A DNA stretch of 64,000 nucleotides from Acidobacteriaceae bacterium (GCA_003170825.1 PMYL01000007.1:1-64000); one strand, 5' to 3'. Positions 1 to 8,039 are shown, counted from the first letter of the stretch. The notes: generated from the sequence alone by a model not told the origin. A program made the numbers and translations.

Positions 1-282
1 CATCGCCAGGGTGTCGGAATGAAGGTGAATCTACTGGTCAACTATGGCTGGGAATGGGATCTGGCCGGTCTTAAAAACGGCGGCCTGCGTTCAGGTGAGG
101 TTTCGCGTCTGGATTTGATCGTACGCTGGGGAGGAAGACGCCGATTAAGCGGTTTTCTTCCGGTACAATCGATTTATGCGGATTTCTATATCCGGGATGA
201 ATATTGGCCAGATTTCGATCTACAGCATTTTGAGCACGCACTCGCCTGGTTTAAAAACCAGGACCCGACACTCGGCGGGTAA
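1..282 (+). CDS. Hypothetical protein, probably the C-terminal part of a gene entering from the left
   Basis: The frame is open from base 1 to a TAA at 280-282, so the gene probably starts before the window; an internal ATG at 19 is the only visible start. The visible product is rich in Trp, Tyr and Asp and ends in a segment with aromatic and acidic residues followed by QDPTLGG. I do not recognise the family. No signal peptide or membrane segment is visible. The next gene starts about 130 bases downstream on the same strand. Sequence context gives no functional clue. Confidence 0.45.
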   Translation, partial: HRQGVGMKVNLLVNYGWEWDLAGLKNGGLRSGEVSRLDLIVRWGGRRRLSGFLPVQSIYADFYIRDEYWPDFDLQHFEHALAWFKNQDPTLGG

Positions 283-414
283 TAGAGTGTATAGTGGATG
301 CTGGTTTTAGGGCAATAGCCGGAAACGTTGGAAAAAGCTAATCCTATCGCATTGCCTTTTGGCCTTCACTCTGTACTACCCGTATGTGGAGCAGTTATCG
401 GCAAGGAGCGAAGC

Positions 415-915
415 ATGAAAAAGATAGCGGTAGTTGCAAGTGCGGTATTGATGTCGATGGGGCTTGGAATGGCCGGAGCGCAACAAACTTCGTCCGTCGA
501 ACAAAACAAAAAAGGAGTCGTTATGAAAGGTTTTGTGCAAGACATCGAGGATCTCGCAATTAAGAATGACGATTTTCGTCGGGTGCTTTACACGACAAAG
601 CAATGCCAACTCGTCGTCATGGCGTTAAAGCCCAAGGAAGAGATCGGGGCGGAATCCCACAAGTCCGACCAATTCTTTCGCGTGGAGGAGGGGACCGGTG
701 AGGCGGTTCTCGATGGCGTTCGGACGCCGATCCGCGCTGGCTCCGCAGTAGTAGTCCCGGGTGGGATGAATCACAACATCATCAATACCGGCAATGTCCC
801 AATGAAGCTCTATACGATCTATGCGCCGCCGAATCATCGGGACGGCGTCGTACACCATACCCGTGCCGCTGCGGAGGCCGACAACGAGCACTTCGACGGC
901 AAAACGACTGAATAG
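415..915 (+). CDS. Secreted cupin-domain protein
   Basis: The product is 166 residues. An N-terminal signal peptide (Lys-Lys, then a hydrophobic run ending Ala-Gly-Ala at about residue 22) predicts export. Residues about 65-150 form a single cupin barrel: the ESHKSDQFFRVEEGTGE and VVVPGGMNHNIINTG stretches match cupin motifs 1 and 2 with His and Glu metal ligands. The start at 415 is chosen because AAGGAG lies 7 bases upstream; the longer frame from 328 has no ribosome site. The substrate cannot be told; small exported cupins may be isomerases, dioxygenases or sugar-binding proteins. It stands alone. Confidence 0.85.
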   Translation: MKKIAVVASAVLMSMGLGMAGAQQTSSVEQNKKGVVMKGFVQDIEDLAIKNDDFRRVLYTTKQCQLVVMALKPKEEIGAESHKSDQFFRVEEGTGEAVLDGVRTPIRAGSAVVVPGGMNHNIINTGNVPMKLYTIYAPPNHRDGVVHHTRAAAEADNEHFDGKTTE

Positions 916-1035
916 AGAGTCGACTGCGCGCCGGGCCGATCGGGTAAGCCGGTTGTCGCGGCTGTATCTCGGGCGGTTCTTGGTTGTCTACATAAAGGCC
1001 TTCTTTCGGTGGCCTCCAGTGACAAGGAAACCACC

Positions 1036-1569
1036 TCACGCCCGATCCAGCTCCGCAAACATCTCGTTCAGCACCACGCGGATCGGCGTCTCCGGCACGG
1101 TGAGTTCGCCGGTCCGCACTTCTTCCAGTCCGGCAGAAGTATATCTATAGGCGATTCGCGGCTCCGGATCAATGATCCAGATATTCTGGACTCCAAAGCT
1201 CCGATACTCCGCGGCCTTCCCTTGCATGGCGCTGACCGAATCTTCCGGCGAAAGAATCTCGATAGCAATCAGCGGCGGATGCGTCACATAGCGTTCGAAT
1301 TTGTCCTGCGCCCGCATCACCAGCACATCCGGAACCCTGAAATTCCTCGGCTTGGTTTGTGTGCGAAGTTCGGGAAACACCTCGACTCCCCATTCCGCGC
1401 GCTTAAGCATGAAAAGAAACGTCAGATACCGCTGAACGATGGAGTGCTCTTTCTCGCCCAAGTTCCGCTCCTCGATCCGCCCATCCACAAACTCGCGGTC
1501 CGGGCTCCAACTCGTCCGCAGATATTCCCGCACGGTCCAGGGTTCTTCCGAATTGGGCAGAGTCGCCAT
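1036..1569 (-). CDS. Uma2-family (DUF820) putative restriction-endonuclease-like protein
   Basis: The product is about 177 residues. It has the features of the Uma2/DUF820 family: an N-terminal EEPWTVREYL segment, the invariant RVPDVLVM stretch (Asp at the catalytic position of a PD-(D/E)xK fold), then LIAIEILSPEDS (Glu) and the YRSFGVQNIWIIDP block. The fold is nuclease-like, but no biological role is established for most members. Start 1569 is preferred because a GATAAT hexamer lies 6 bases upstream; the frame can extend to 1605 with a weaker start. The gene lies alone on the minus strand. Confidence 0.85.
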   Translation of the reverse strand: MATLPNSEEPWTVREYLRTSWSPDREFVDGRIEERNLGEKEHSIVQRYLTFLFMLKRAEWGVEVFPELRTQTKPRNFRVPDVLVMRAQDKFERYVTHPPLIAIEILSPEDSVSAMQGKAAEYRSFGVQNIWIIDPEPRIAYRYTSAGLEEVRTGELTVPETPIRVVLNEMFAELDRA

Positions 1570-1629
1570 ACGCTGATTATCGCCCCAAACCAACAGTCCC
1601 GCCAACGGAATCCCCTCCGGCCGGCCAGG

Positions 1630-1932
1630 CTACTCTGTGTCCGACTCGGCCGCATTTTCCGCCTCGCCCTCGACGGCGATGCGCAACGAGTGGAGAAAGT
1701 GGAGATCGTTCTGGGTAAAGGACGCGGCCTCGCCGCCCTGCACCGTAACGGCCTCGGCGTCCTCCTTGGCGGCCACCTCGTTCAACCCGATCGTGGCCTC
1801 CAGCATCAGCAACACGTCGAAACCGTACTTGCGAATATCCTGCACCACCCCGGCGATCTGCTCGCTCTCGATGACCGACTCGTGGATGGCCTCGCCCAGT
1901 TGCTGAATCAGTTCGCGCAGACGGGATGTCAT
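1630..1932 (-). CDS. Small acidic hypothetical protein
   Basis: The product is 100 residues, acidic and predicted helical, starting MTSRLRELIQQLGEAIHESV and ending in an Ala/Glu/Asp-rich tail. GGAGGT sits just upstream of the ATG at 1932, which supports the start. There is no signal peptide, membrane segment or recognised catalytic motif. It lies upstream of the Uma2 gene on the same strand with a gap of about 60 bases, so co-transcription is possible. I do not recognise a named family. Confidence 0.65.
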   Translation of the reverse strand: MTSRLRELIQQLGEAIHESVIESEQIAGVVQDIRKYGFDVLLMLEATIGLNEVAAKEDAEAVTVQGGEAASFTQNDLHFLHSLRIAVEGEAENAAESDTE

Positions 1933-2090
1933 GGGTACCTCCAGTGGCGCGGCCAGCGCAGGAAAAGGGCGCGGGTTGCGGCGTAGGATTCCTCTACCTT
2001 ACTTCCATCGCCGTTCAGCGGCAACAGGGAAGCGGCCACAAACGGTGAAAAAGCGCCTCGGCGAGCGTCGCTGCTACCATCATAAACGGA

Positions 2091-2555
2091 ATGAAGCCTC
2101 ACTCCATCGGCCGCGCCCTGGGCATTGGCCTGCGCGTTGCCGGACGCATCGCCGGCCAGCGCGCCGCTGCCAATGCAAAAGCCGCCGTCAGTGCCCCCGC
2201 AACGGGTGTGTCCGCGGCCAACCTGCCCACCCGCCCGGTTGCCGGCACTGCCGCCCAAAGCCACGCCGCCGGTCAGGCTGCCGGCCACGCTGCCAGGGGC
2301 GTCGCACGCGGCGTGGGCGGCTTTTTGCGCCCCTTTCGCCGCGTAGGCGGCATCCTGTGGCTCGAAGTCACCGGCGTCTTCTTTTTCTTGCCCGTAGTCG
2401 TCTTTGCTCCAACCCTCTGGCGAACCAGAGCCAGCTACGCTCACAGCCAAGATGCTCTCGGCCACGATCACAGCACCTTCCTGCTCGCCGCCGGCGTCAT
2501 GGCGGTCTTTCTCTATCTGAGCGTCAGCTCGTTTTGGCGCGCGCGGAAGAAGTAA
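2091..2555 (+). CDS. Ala-rich membrane protein, two transmembrane segments
   Basis: The product is 154 residues. The first about 75 residues are low-complexity Ala/Gly/Arg/Thr sequence, followed by a hydrophobic segment (about residues 88-105, with VFFFLPVVVFAPTLW) and a second one near residues 130-147, ending in a basic RARKK tail. This is an inner-membrane protein of unknown role. TACCAT lies 10 bases before the ATG and there is no clear Shine-Dalgarno. It is divergent from the gene at 1932. Confidence 0.6.
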   Translation: MKPHSIGRALGIGLRVAGRIAGQRAAANAKAAVSAPATGVSAANLPTRPVAGTAAQSHAAGQAAGHAARGVARGVGGFLRPFRRVGGILWLEVTGVFFFLPVVVFAPTLWRTRASYAHSQDALGHDHSTFLLAAGVMAVFLYLSVSSFWRARKK

Positions 2556-2664
2556 ATTGTCGAGTGTCAGTTTCCAGCCGCCGCCGTCGCAGCCTTCTTC
2601 GCAGCAAAGGTGTGAGTGGAGAGTATTTGGCAGGTCCTGAGGAGTAAATGCTCGGGAAAACAGC

Positions 2665-2829
2665 TTAAAACCGGCGCCGTTTCCGCCGCCTGAGCGCCCA
2701 GATCACCACCACCGCGAGTACCACTCCGATCAGCAGCCAAACAATATCGTTGCCCCTGAAATTGCCGTGAAAAAACCTGGACCCGCGCCAGCACAGCAGC
2801 GCCAGCGCATTGCACATTGCGATCCCCAT
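2665..2829 (-). CDS. Small single-pass membrane protein
   Basis: The product is 54 residues, from the ATG at 2829, which has GGAGG 6 bases upstream; longer starts (2871) lack one. One hydrophobic helix near the C terminus (WLLIGVVLAVVVIWAL) is followed by a strongly basic tail (RRRKRRRF), giving an N-out/C-in topology. Function is unknown. The ribosome site and typical membrane-peptide architecture argue that it is real. Confidence 0.55.
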   Translation of the reverse strand: MGIAMCNALALLCWRGSRFFHGNFRGNDIVWLLIGVVLAVVVIWALRRRKRRRF

Positions 2830-2925
2830 CTCTTCCCTCCGCGTGCCGGTCTCAATGCCCGCCCGCTGCATCGGTAAGAACCCGGCGTTGCCTCGCGAGT
2901 TGCCCGCAAGGAAAATGTTGGCAGC

Positions 2926-3096
2926 TCACACCCGCCGCCGGTCCGCCTTCCGCGTCAGGTGCCACACCGCCAGCCCCAGCGCCGCCACCCCCAATCCATA
3001 CGCCATCCATGCATACAGCCCCGTGTGAATCTTCCATCCCCGCCACAGCGCAATCCCCGCCGCCGCCAGCATCAGGATCCCCCGAAAACGATTCAT
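2926..3096 (-). CDS. Small two-helix membrane protein
   Basis: The product is 56 residues and starts MNRFRGILMLAAAGIALW at 3096. Two hydrophobic helices (about residues 6-18 and 28-45) are separated by a short WKIHTG turn, and the tail is basic (TRKADRRRV). It shares its frame with a long antisense open frame across gcvT, which is an artefact of high GC. A purine-rich stretch precedes the ATG. It lies 95 bases upstream of the gene at 2829 on the same strand, so the two may be co-transcribed. The function is unknown. Confidence 0.5.
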   Translation of the reverse strand: MNRFRGILMLAAAGIALWRGWKIHTGLYAWMAYGLGVAALGLAVWHLTRKADRRRV

Positions 3097-3255
3097 GCTC
3101 GCACCCTTCCCACTTTCCCCAGTCCTCTGCCTCAGCTTCCATTCCGGTCCGGCGGTCCTCTTCATCCTAACCGCCATCCACCCCCGGTTTGACCCCGCCG
3201 CCGCCCAATCCCTATCGTGAGAAGGGTAGAGCAACAGTTGCTGAAAGGTATGCCC

Positions 3256-4476
3256 ATGAATTCCCCAGTCCAGTCCACTCCCGTCCTCCCCATCGCCCCC
3301 CTGCTCAGGAAAACCGCTCTCAACGCCACCCATCGTGCCCTGAAGGCCAAAATGGTGGACTTTGGCGGCTGGGATATGCCGGTCGAGTACCCCAGCTTCA
3401 CACCCCAGCGATCCGCCGCGGCGGAACCCGTCGCTGGGGGCCCCGGCCCCGGCGGCGGCGTCATCGCCGAGCATCTCGCCGTCCGCACCGGCGTGGGCCT
3501 GTTCGACGTCAGCCACATGGGCGAAATCCAGTTCCGCGGTCCCGGCGCTCTGGCCGCCGTCCAGCACATCGCCATGAACGACGCCTCGCGCCTCCAGGAC
3601 GGCCAGGCCCACTACTCCGCCCTGCTCACCTCCGAGGGCACATTCGTAGACGACATTCTGGTCCACCGGCTCGGCGAGAACGACTACCTCCTGGTGGTCA
3701 ACGCCGGCACCAAGGACAAGGACTACGCCTGGATTCGTAAGCAGGTAGGCACATGGCCCTCCATCCACCTCAGCGACTACTCCAGCTACTACTCGCAACT
3801 GGCCGTGCAGGGCCCGCGCGCCCTCGAAACGCTGCAAAAGCTGACCAAGGTCGATCTCGCCGCGATCAAAAACTATTGGTTCACCTGGGGCACGGTGGCC
3901 GGCGTGCCCAATGTGCTTATCGCGCGCACCGGTTACACAGGCGAGGACGGGTTCGAGGTCTACCTGCCCGCCGACGAGCCGACCACTGTGAAAATGTGGA
4001 ACGCGCTCATGGAAGCGGGCGCGGAGTTCGCCATCCGCCCCTGCGGCCTCGGCGCGCGCAACACCCTGCGCCTCGAAGCCGGCATGAGCCTCTACGGCCA
4101 CGAAATCTCCGATTCCATCAACGTGTTCGAGGGCGGACTCGACCGCTGGCTCAAGCTCGACAAGGGCGAGTTCATCGGCCGCGAAGCGTTGCTGGCCGTG
4201 CAAGCCGCCGGAGGCCCCAAGCGCAAGATCGTAGGCCTCGAAATGGTCGACCGCGGCATCGCCCGCGACGGGCACTCCGTGCTCTCACTTGACGGCGAAC
4301 CCATCGGTCAGATTACCTCCGGCTCACCCGCGCCCTTCCTCAAAACCAATATTGCCTTTGCGCTGCTCCCCGCGGCCGTAGCCGCCAGCGGCCAGGATGT
4401 ATTGGTCCAGGTCCGCGCGAATCAGGTTCGCGCGAAGCAGGTGCCGTTGCCGTTCTACAAGCGGGCGAAGAAGTAG
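3256..4476 (+). CDS. gcvT: Glycine cleavage system T protein (aminomethyltransferase)
   Basis: GcvT transfers the methylene group of aminomethyl-lipoyl-GcvH to tetrahydrofolate, releasing ammonia, in cytoplasmic glycine cleavage. The product is about 406 residues (family usually 360-375). It shows the N-terminal ALKAKMVDFGGWDMPVEY block, VGLFDVSHMGEI, the YTGEDGFEVY segment, GLGARNTLRLEAGMSLYGHE, and the C-terminal domain ending PFYKRAKK. Start 3256 has GAAAGG at 3242-3247; starts at 3217 (GTG) and 3250 are alternatives. An extra segment of about 20 residues after VEY is encoded by a palindrome (3403-3439). gcvH and gcvP are not in the window; glyA, lipA and lipB are. Confidence 0.96.
   Translation: MNSPVQSTPVLPIAPLLRKTALNATHRALKAKMVDFGGWDMPVEYPSFTPQRSAAAEPVAGGPGPGGGVIAEHLAVRTGVGLFDVSHMGEIQFRGPGALAAVQHIAMNDASRLQDGQAHYSALLTSEGTFVDDILVHRLGENDYLLVVNAGTKDKDYAWIRKQVGTWPSIHLSDYSSYYSQLAVQGPRALETLQKLTKVDLAAIKNYWFTWGTVAGVPNVLIARTGYTGEDGFEVYLPADEPTTVKMWNALMEAGAEFAIRPCGLGARNTLRLEAGMSLYGHEISDSINVFEGGLDRWLKLDKGEFIGREALLAVQAAGGPKRKIVGLEMVDRGIARDGHSVLSLDGEPIGQITSGSPAPFLKTNIAFALLPAAVAASGQDVLVQVRANQVRAKQVPLPFYKRAKK
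3403..3439. repeat. Palindrome inserted in frame in gcvT
   Basis: The arms CCCCAGCGA (3403-3411) and TCGCTGGGG (3431-3439) pair perfectly, with a second palindrome (TCCGCC/GGCGGA) in the loop. It encodes the extra residues between the conserved VEY and EHLAVR blocks of GcvT. The arm sequence resembles that of the element at 26025-26052 in pabBC, but the loop differs. Confidence 0.7.
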
Positions 4477-4548
4477 CATTGCGCGTCTCAGAATTCAGTC
4501 TCGAAATGGAGCATTGAAACCGCCGCCTTCCAGTGAAACAATGGGAGT

Positions 4549-4755
4549 ATGAATGCGATCCTGCGCAAGTACACGAGCTTCGATGAGATGAAGGCCGACG
4601 AGTATCGTTATTGGCAGAGCCGGCCCGTGCATGAGCGGATGGACGCGGTTGAGGAGATGATCCAGACCGCCTACGCGCTTAAAGGTTGGGAGATCGAGCC
4701 GAATGTACCAAGACTACAAAGACCTTTTGTCCGCCTTTCATGCCCATGGCGTTAG
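4549..4755 (+). CDS. Small protein paired with a nucleotidyltransferase (antitoxin-like)
   Basis: The product is 68 residues, starting MNAILRKYTSFDEMKADEYRY. It overlaps the start of the nucleotidyltransferase gene by 53 bases, which indicates translational coupling. Charged helical partners of this size commonly precede stand-alone nucleotidyltransferase genes in bacterial genomes. The last about 17 codons lie in the overlap and may be unconstrained. It could be the cognate antitoxin or a structural partner; neither is proven. Confidence 0.6.
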   Translation: MNAILRKYTSFDEMKADEYRYWQSRPVHERMDAVEEMIQTAYALKGWEIEPNVPRLQRPFVRLSCPWR

Positions 4756-5224
4756 ATACCTCATTGTGGGGGCATACGCGGTCATCTATCACGCACAGCC
4801 CCGCTTTACGAAGGACATCGACCTTTTCATCAAAGCAGACCCTGCTAACGCGCAAGCGGCGTACGCCGCGCTCTCCGCGTTCGGCGCACCGCTCCAGGGC
4901 ATTCGACCAGAGGACTTCGCCGAGCGTGGCAGTTTCTTTCGTTTTGGAAACGATCCGCACGGGTTCGATATTCTTCCCGATATTCCGGGCGTCGATTTTG
5001 AGGCGGCCTGGGGAAGGCGCGTTGAAGGCGTAATCGATCCGAAAAGCGGCCTCAAGGCGTTTTTCATCTCCGCTTCCGACCTCATCGCGTCGAAGCTGGC
5101 CGCTGGGAGGCCTCAGGACATCGCGGACGCGGAGGCTGTTCGTAGGGCCGCAGAAGCGCGGCCGAAGCAACCCGCGAAAAGGAACCGTCCAGCGGAGCCG
5201 GGTGAAGACGGTCCGAAGCAGTGA
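4703..5224 (+). CDS. Stand-alone nucleotidyltransferase (AbiEii/DUF6036-like)
   Basis: The product is 173 residues. The core reads VRYLIVGAYAVIYHAQPRFTKDIDLFI: the G-(G/A)-x-A motif followed by T-K-D-I-D-L is the nucleotidyltransferase signature with two metal-binding Asp residues. A later GFDILPDIPG gives the third acidic position. The C-terminal 30 residues are a Lys/Pro/Arg-rich tail. Proteins of this kind occur as toxins of type IV AbiE-like systems or as uncharacterised NTases. The 53-base overlap with the small upstream gene suggests a two-gene module. Confidence 0.8.
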   Translation: MYQDYKDLLSAFHAHGVRYLIVGAYAVIYHAQPRFTKDIDLFIKADPANAQAAYAALSAFGAPLQGIRPEDFAERGSFFRFGNDPHGFDILPDIPGVDFEAAWGRRVEGVIDPKSGLKAFFISASDLIASKLAAGRPQDIADAEAVRRAAEARPKQPAKRNRPAEPGEDGPKQ

Positions 5225-5315
5225 AATACGGTTAGGCTCGCGTCTCGACCGAAGAGCTGAACACCAACTGGGAAGTCTCCTGACAGACTCATGGAGGCGG
5301 GACCGGTGCTGATTC

Positions 5316-5903
5316 TCACACCTGCATCACTTCCGCTTCCTTCTTCCGCGAAAGCTCTTCCATGCGGCGGATTTCCTCGTCGGTCATCTTCTGGACTTCT
5401 TCCAGAGCTCGCTTCTCCTCGTCCTCGCTGATCTTTTTCTCCTTGGCCATCTTCTTCAAGGCTTCGTTGCCGTCGCGGCGGACATTCCGAACCGCCGTCC
5501 GGTGCTCCTCGAGCACGCGGTTCAGGTGCTTGCAGACCTCGCGGCGGCGCTCCTCGGTCATGGGCGGAACGGGCACGCGCAGCAGCTTGCCGTCCGATAT
5601 GGGATTGAAGCCCAGATCGGCGGTGCGCAGGGCCTTATCGATTTCCTTGATGACGCTGGGGTCCCAGGGAGCGATCAGGATCAGTTGCGCCTCGGGCGTG
5701 GAGACCTGCGCCAGTTGGCTGATGGGCGTGTGCGTGCCGTAGTAGTCCACCTTGACCTGGTCGAGCATGTGCACGTTGGCCCGGCCCGTCCGCGTGGAGG
5801 CCAGGCTGGCCTGGAATGTGGCCACTGCCTGGTCCATGCGCCGCTTCAGGTCGCCGGAGAGTTCTTTGAGCGCCGGAATTCCGGCCATTGTCGAGACTGC
5901 CAT
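5316..5903 (-). CDS. frr: Ribosome recycling factor
   Basis: RRF works with EF-G to split post-termination ribosomes. The product is about 195 residues (family about 185). It matches end to end: MDQAVATFQASLASTRTGRANVHMLD, the VDYYGTHTPISQLAQV loop, the PWDPSVIKEIDKAL segment and a long coiled C-terminal helix with KKISEDEEKRALEEVQKMTDEEI. The start at 5903 is favoured by GAGG 9 bases upstream; a longer start at 5927 lacks support. The usual partner pyrH is not adjacent, so the gene has left the common tsf-pyrH-frr order. Confidence 0.97.
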   Translation of the reverse strand: MAVSTMAGIPALKELSGDLKRRMDQAVATFQASLASTRTGRANVHMLDQVKVDYYGTHTPISQLAQVSTPEAQLILIAPWDPSVIKEIDKALRTADLGFNPISDGKLLRVPVPPMTEERRREVCKHLNRVLEEHRTAVRNVRRDGNEALKKMAKEKKISEDEEKRALEEVQKMTDEEIRRMEELSRKKEAEVMQV

Positions 5904-6010
5904 TGGGTTCGTCCTCGCTACGTCCAAAACACTATATTAGCGAATTACCCGCCGCGCAAAGGTACTCTACACGGAACGAACTGACGTTCAAGGAGCGATC
6001 TTCCGAATGA

Positions 6011-6039
6011 TTGCGTTCTGTGCGGCAATCCATTACAAT
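6011..6039 (+). promoter_or_regulatory. Probable sigma-70 promoter of the VapBC-like module
   Basis: TTGCGT (6011-6016) and TACAAT (6034-6039) are 17 bases apart, close to the -35/-10 consensus. The antitoxin ATG follows at 6058 with an AGGAGG ribosome site between, so the leader would be about 12 bases. Autoregulation by the antitoxin is usual in such modules. Confidence 0.55.
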
Positions 6040-6057
6040 GTCGTACAGGAGGCTCCC

Positions 6058-6351
6058 ATGCCAGTAGTCCGCCGCTCCCGCGTTTTCACCATCTCCATGC
6101 CGCCGGAAATGGCAGAAGGAGCCCAGTCTCTTGCCCGGAAGCAGAATCGTACCATGAGCGAACTCATGCGCGAGGCCTTCCGCGTCTACCAGAGGGACGA
6201 GATCAGTCGCCTGCTCGACGAGACGGCTGCCTATGCCGCAACACGGAATCCGCATGGATACACCGAAGAAGACATCCCCCGCTTGGTTGCTGAGGTACGG
6301 GCAGAGATGCGGGCGGAGAAGGAAGCCGCAGCAGTCCGGGCCCGCTTGTGA
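6058..6351 (+). CDS. Ribbon-helix-helix antitoxin (VapB/CopG-like)
   Basis: The product is 97 residues. Residues about 4-45 (RRSRVFTISMPPEMAEGAQ, then SLARKQNRTMSELMREAF) form a CopG-type ribbon-helix-helix DNA-binding domain, followed by an acidic helical tail that would wrap the toxin. The ATG at 6058 has a near-perfect AGGAGG 4 bases upstream; the frame extends to 6007 without one. It overlaps the PIN toxin by four bases (GTGA), a classic coupling. It is expected to neutralise the toxin and repress the operon. Confidence 0.88.
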   Translation: MPVVRRSRVFTISMPPEMAEGAQSLARKQNRTMSELMREAFRVYQRDEISRLLDETAAYAATRNPHGYTEEDIPRLVAEVRAEMRAEKEAAAVRARL

Positions 6352-6749
6352 TTCTTGTTATCGATACGAACGTGTGGGTCTCGGCCCTTCAGTTCGGTGG
6401 AAAGTACACCGCGCCTATCCGGTCGATCGAGAAGGCTCTGCGATGGCATACGCTCGCAACATCGTTGGAGATCAATGCAGAGATTCGGCGCATCCTGGTG
6501 GAGAAATTCCAGTGGTCTTCCGATGATGCTCAATGGCTGATCGCCGCATACCTCAAGAGAGCGATCCATGTCACCCTATCTGGCGCCACCCACGTTTGCC
6601 GCGACCCGAACGACGATATGGTGCTCGAATGTGCGGTGGTTGCCGGAGCGCAATTCATCGTTACTGGCGACAAGGACTTGCTGGTGCTCGATTCATATCA
6701 CGGAATACGGATTGTGACCCCGGCGGAGTTTCTCGCGCAAGACTCATAG
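6348..6749 (+). CDS. PIN-domain toxin (VapC-like ribonuclease)
   Basis: The product is 133 residues with GTG start at 6348. The PIN acidic residues are visible: Asp in VIDTNVWVSAL near the N terminus, Glu in LEINAEIRRIL, and Asp in CRDPNDDMVLECA and FIVTGDKDLL, matching the PIN family often annotated as a toxin component (COG1569-like). It probably cleaves RNA when released from its antitoxin. The gene converges on lipA with only three bases between the stops. Confidence 0.9.
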   Translation: MILVIDTNVWVSALQFGGKYTAPIRSIEKALRWHTLATSLEINAEIRRILVEKFQWSSDDAQWLIAAYLKRAIHVTLSGATHVCRDPNDDMVLECAVVAGAQFIVTGDKDLLVLDSYHGIRIVTPAEFLAQDS

Positions 6750-6752
6750 CCT

Positions 6753-7658
6753 CTACACCACCACCGTCAGCCCCATCGATGCCGCCTGCTCGTGCGCGTG
6801 ATAGCTCGACCGCACCAGCGGCCCCGATTCCACATGGCGGAAGCCCATCTTGAGCGCTTCGGCCTTCAACTCGGCAAACTCGCGCGGCGTGTAAAGCCGG
6901 GCCATCGGCAGGTGGTCGCGCGAGGGGCGCAGATACTGCCCGATGGTCAGAATGTCGCAATCGACCGCCGCCAGGTCGCGGAAGACCTCCAGCAGTTCGG
7001 CCGTCTCCTCGCCCAGGCCCACCATCACGCCGGATTTAGTCATTCCCCCCGGAGCAATCTCTTTTGAAAACTCCAGCAGCCGCAGAGTCCGTTCATACCG
7101 CGCTCCGGACCGCACCACCCGGTAGAGCCGCGGCACGGTCTCGGTGTTATGGTTCAGCACCTCGGGCCGGCCCTCAACCACAATCCGGATCGCTTCCTCG
7201 TTGCCCTGAAAGTCGGGGATCAGCACCTCAACCCGGCAGCCGGGAGCCTGGCGGCGAATCTCCTCGATGACCAGGGCGAAGGCACGCGCCCCGCCCAACA
7301 GGTCGTCGTCGCGGTTCACGCTGGTGATCACGGCATGTTGCAGCCCCAGCGTAGCTACCGCCTCAGCCACCCGGCGCGGTTCGTCGAAGTCGATAGGCGC
7401 GGGCCTTCCCTTGGGCACCGCGCAGAATCCGCAGCGCCGCGTGCACAGGTTGCCCAGCATCATGAAGGTCGCGGTCTTGTGGTGCCAGCACTCGCCGATG
7501 TTGGGGCACTGCGCACTCTCGCACACCGTGTTGAGCCCCAGCGACCGCGCCAGCCGCTTCAGGCCGTGGTAGTTTTCGCCCACCGGGGCGCGCGCCTTCA
7601 GCCACTCGGGCTTGGGCGCCGGAGTTCGCCGCGCCGATTCGATCTGCACCAGTTCCAT
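6753..7658 (-). CDS. lipA: Lipoyl synthase (radical SAM)
   Basis: LipA inserts two sulfurs into octanoyl chains on GcvH and E2 proteins. The product is about 301 residues. The auxiliary cluster cysteines are in CESAQCPNIGEC (near residues 46-57) and the radical-SAM cysteines in CTRRCGFC (near 72-79); HNTETVPRLY and the C-terminal SGPLVRSSYHAHEQ, which supplies the conserved Ser ligand, are present. TACAAT lies 9 bases before the ATG at 7658 (6 before an in-frame GTG at 7661), suggesting a leaderless mRNA. Its pathway partner lipB is about 31 kb away. Confidence 0.97.
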   Translation of the reverse strand: MELVQIESARRTPAPKPEWLKARAPVGENYHGLKRLARSLGLNTVCESAQCPNIGECWHHKTATFMMLGNLCTRRCGFCAVPKGRPAPIDFDEPRRVAEAVATLGLQHAVITSVNRDDDLLGGARAFALVIEEIRRQAPGCRVEVLIPDFQGNEEAIRIVVEGRPEVLNHNTETVPRLYRVVRSGARYERTLRLLEFSKEIAPGGMTKSGVMVGLGEETAELLEVFRDLAAVDCDILTIGQYLRPSRDHLPMARLYTPREFAELKAEALKMGFRHVESGPLVRSSYHAHEQAASMGLTVVV

Positions 7659-7733
7659 CACGCTTTCATTGTACCGGCAGCGGAATCCGCCGGCTGCGCC
7701 GGACTCATGCGGCGCGGGACAATCGCATGTACG

Positions 7734-7918
7734 TCAATTCGACGGGAGAAACAGGGTTTGGCACAGCCAGAGGCGGTTCTTGCCCTCGATGGATCGCCAA
7801 ACGATCTGAATCCAGCCGGCCTGAGCCAGGAAATGGAGTAAATCTCTCCGATCCACTCGACAACCCCTTCCAGGCTCGCATTGGGAAGCCGCCTGGTCAC
7901 GTTCCTCTCTTGGTACAT
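7734..7918 (-). pseudogene. Possible small gene broken by a frameshift
   Basis: An ATG at 7918, preceded by CAGGAATGAG, opens MYQERNVTRRLPNASLEG and continues VVEWIGEIYSI; shifting frame near 7840 gives FLAQAGWIQIVWRSIEGKN then RLWLCQTLFLPSN and a TGA at 7734. Both halves look protein-like and together suggest one gene of about 61 codons with a one-base indel. No family is recognised. It could also be coincidence in a GC-rich intergenic region of about 380 bases. Confidence 0.35.
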
Positions 7919-8039
7919 CTCATTCCTGCAAATGCCCTGGGAAGAGGTACTGATCACAATAATATATGTGGATGTGTACGGTATTTCCGGACCTCCACGA
8001 GACCCCAGGGAATTCTGAATCGGTCATAAGAGGTGATGC

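Noticed and set aside
2926-4275. A 449-codon open frame on the minus strand across gcvT
   Set aside because: It is antisense to a clear GcvT, has biased Gly/Ala/Val/Asp composition from GC-rich codons, and only its last 56 codons look like a separate small protein.
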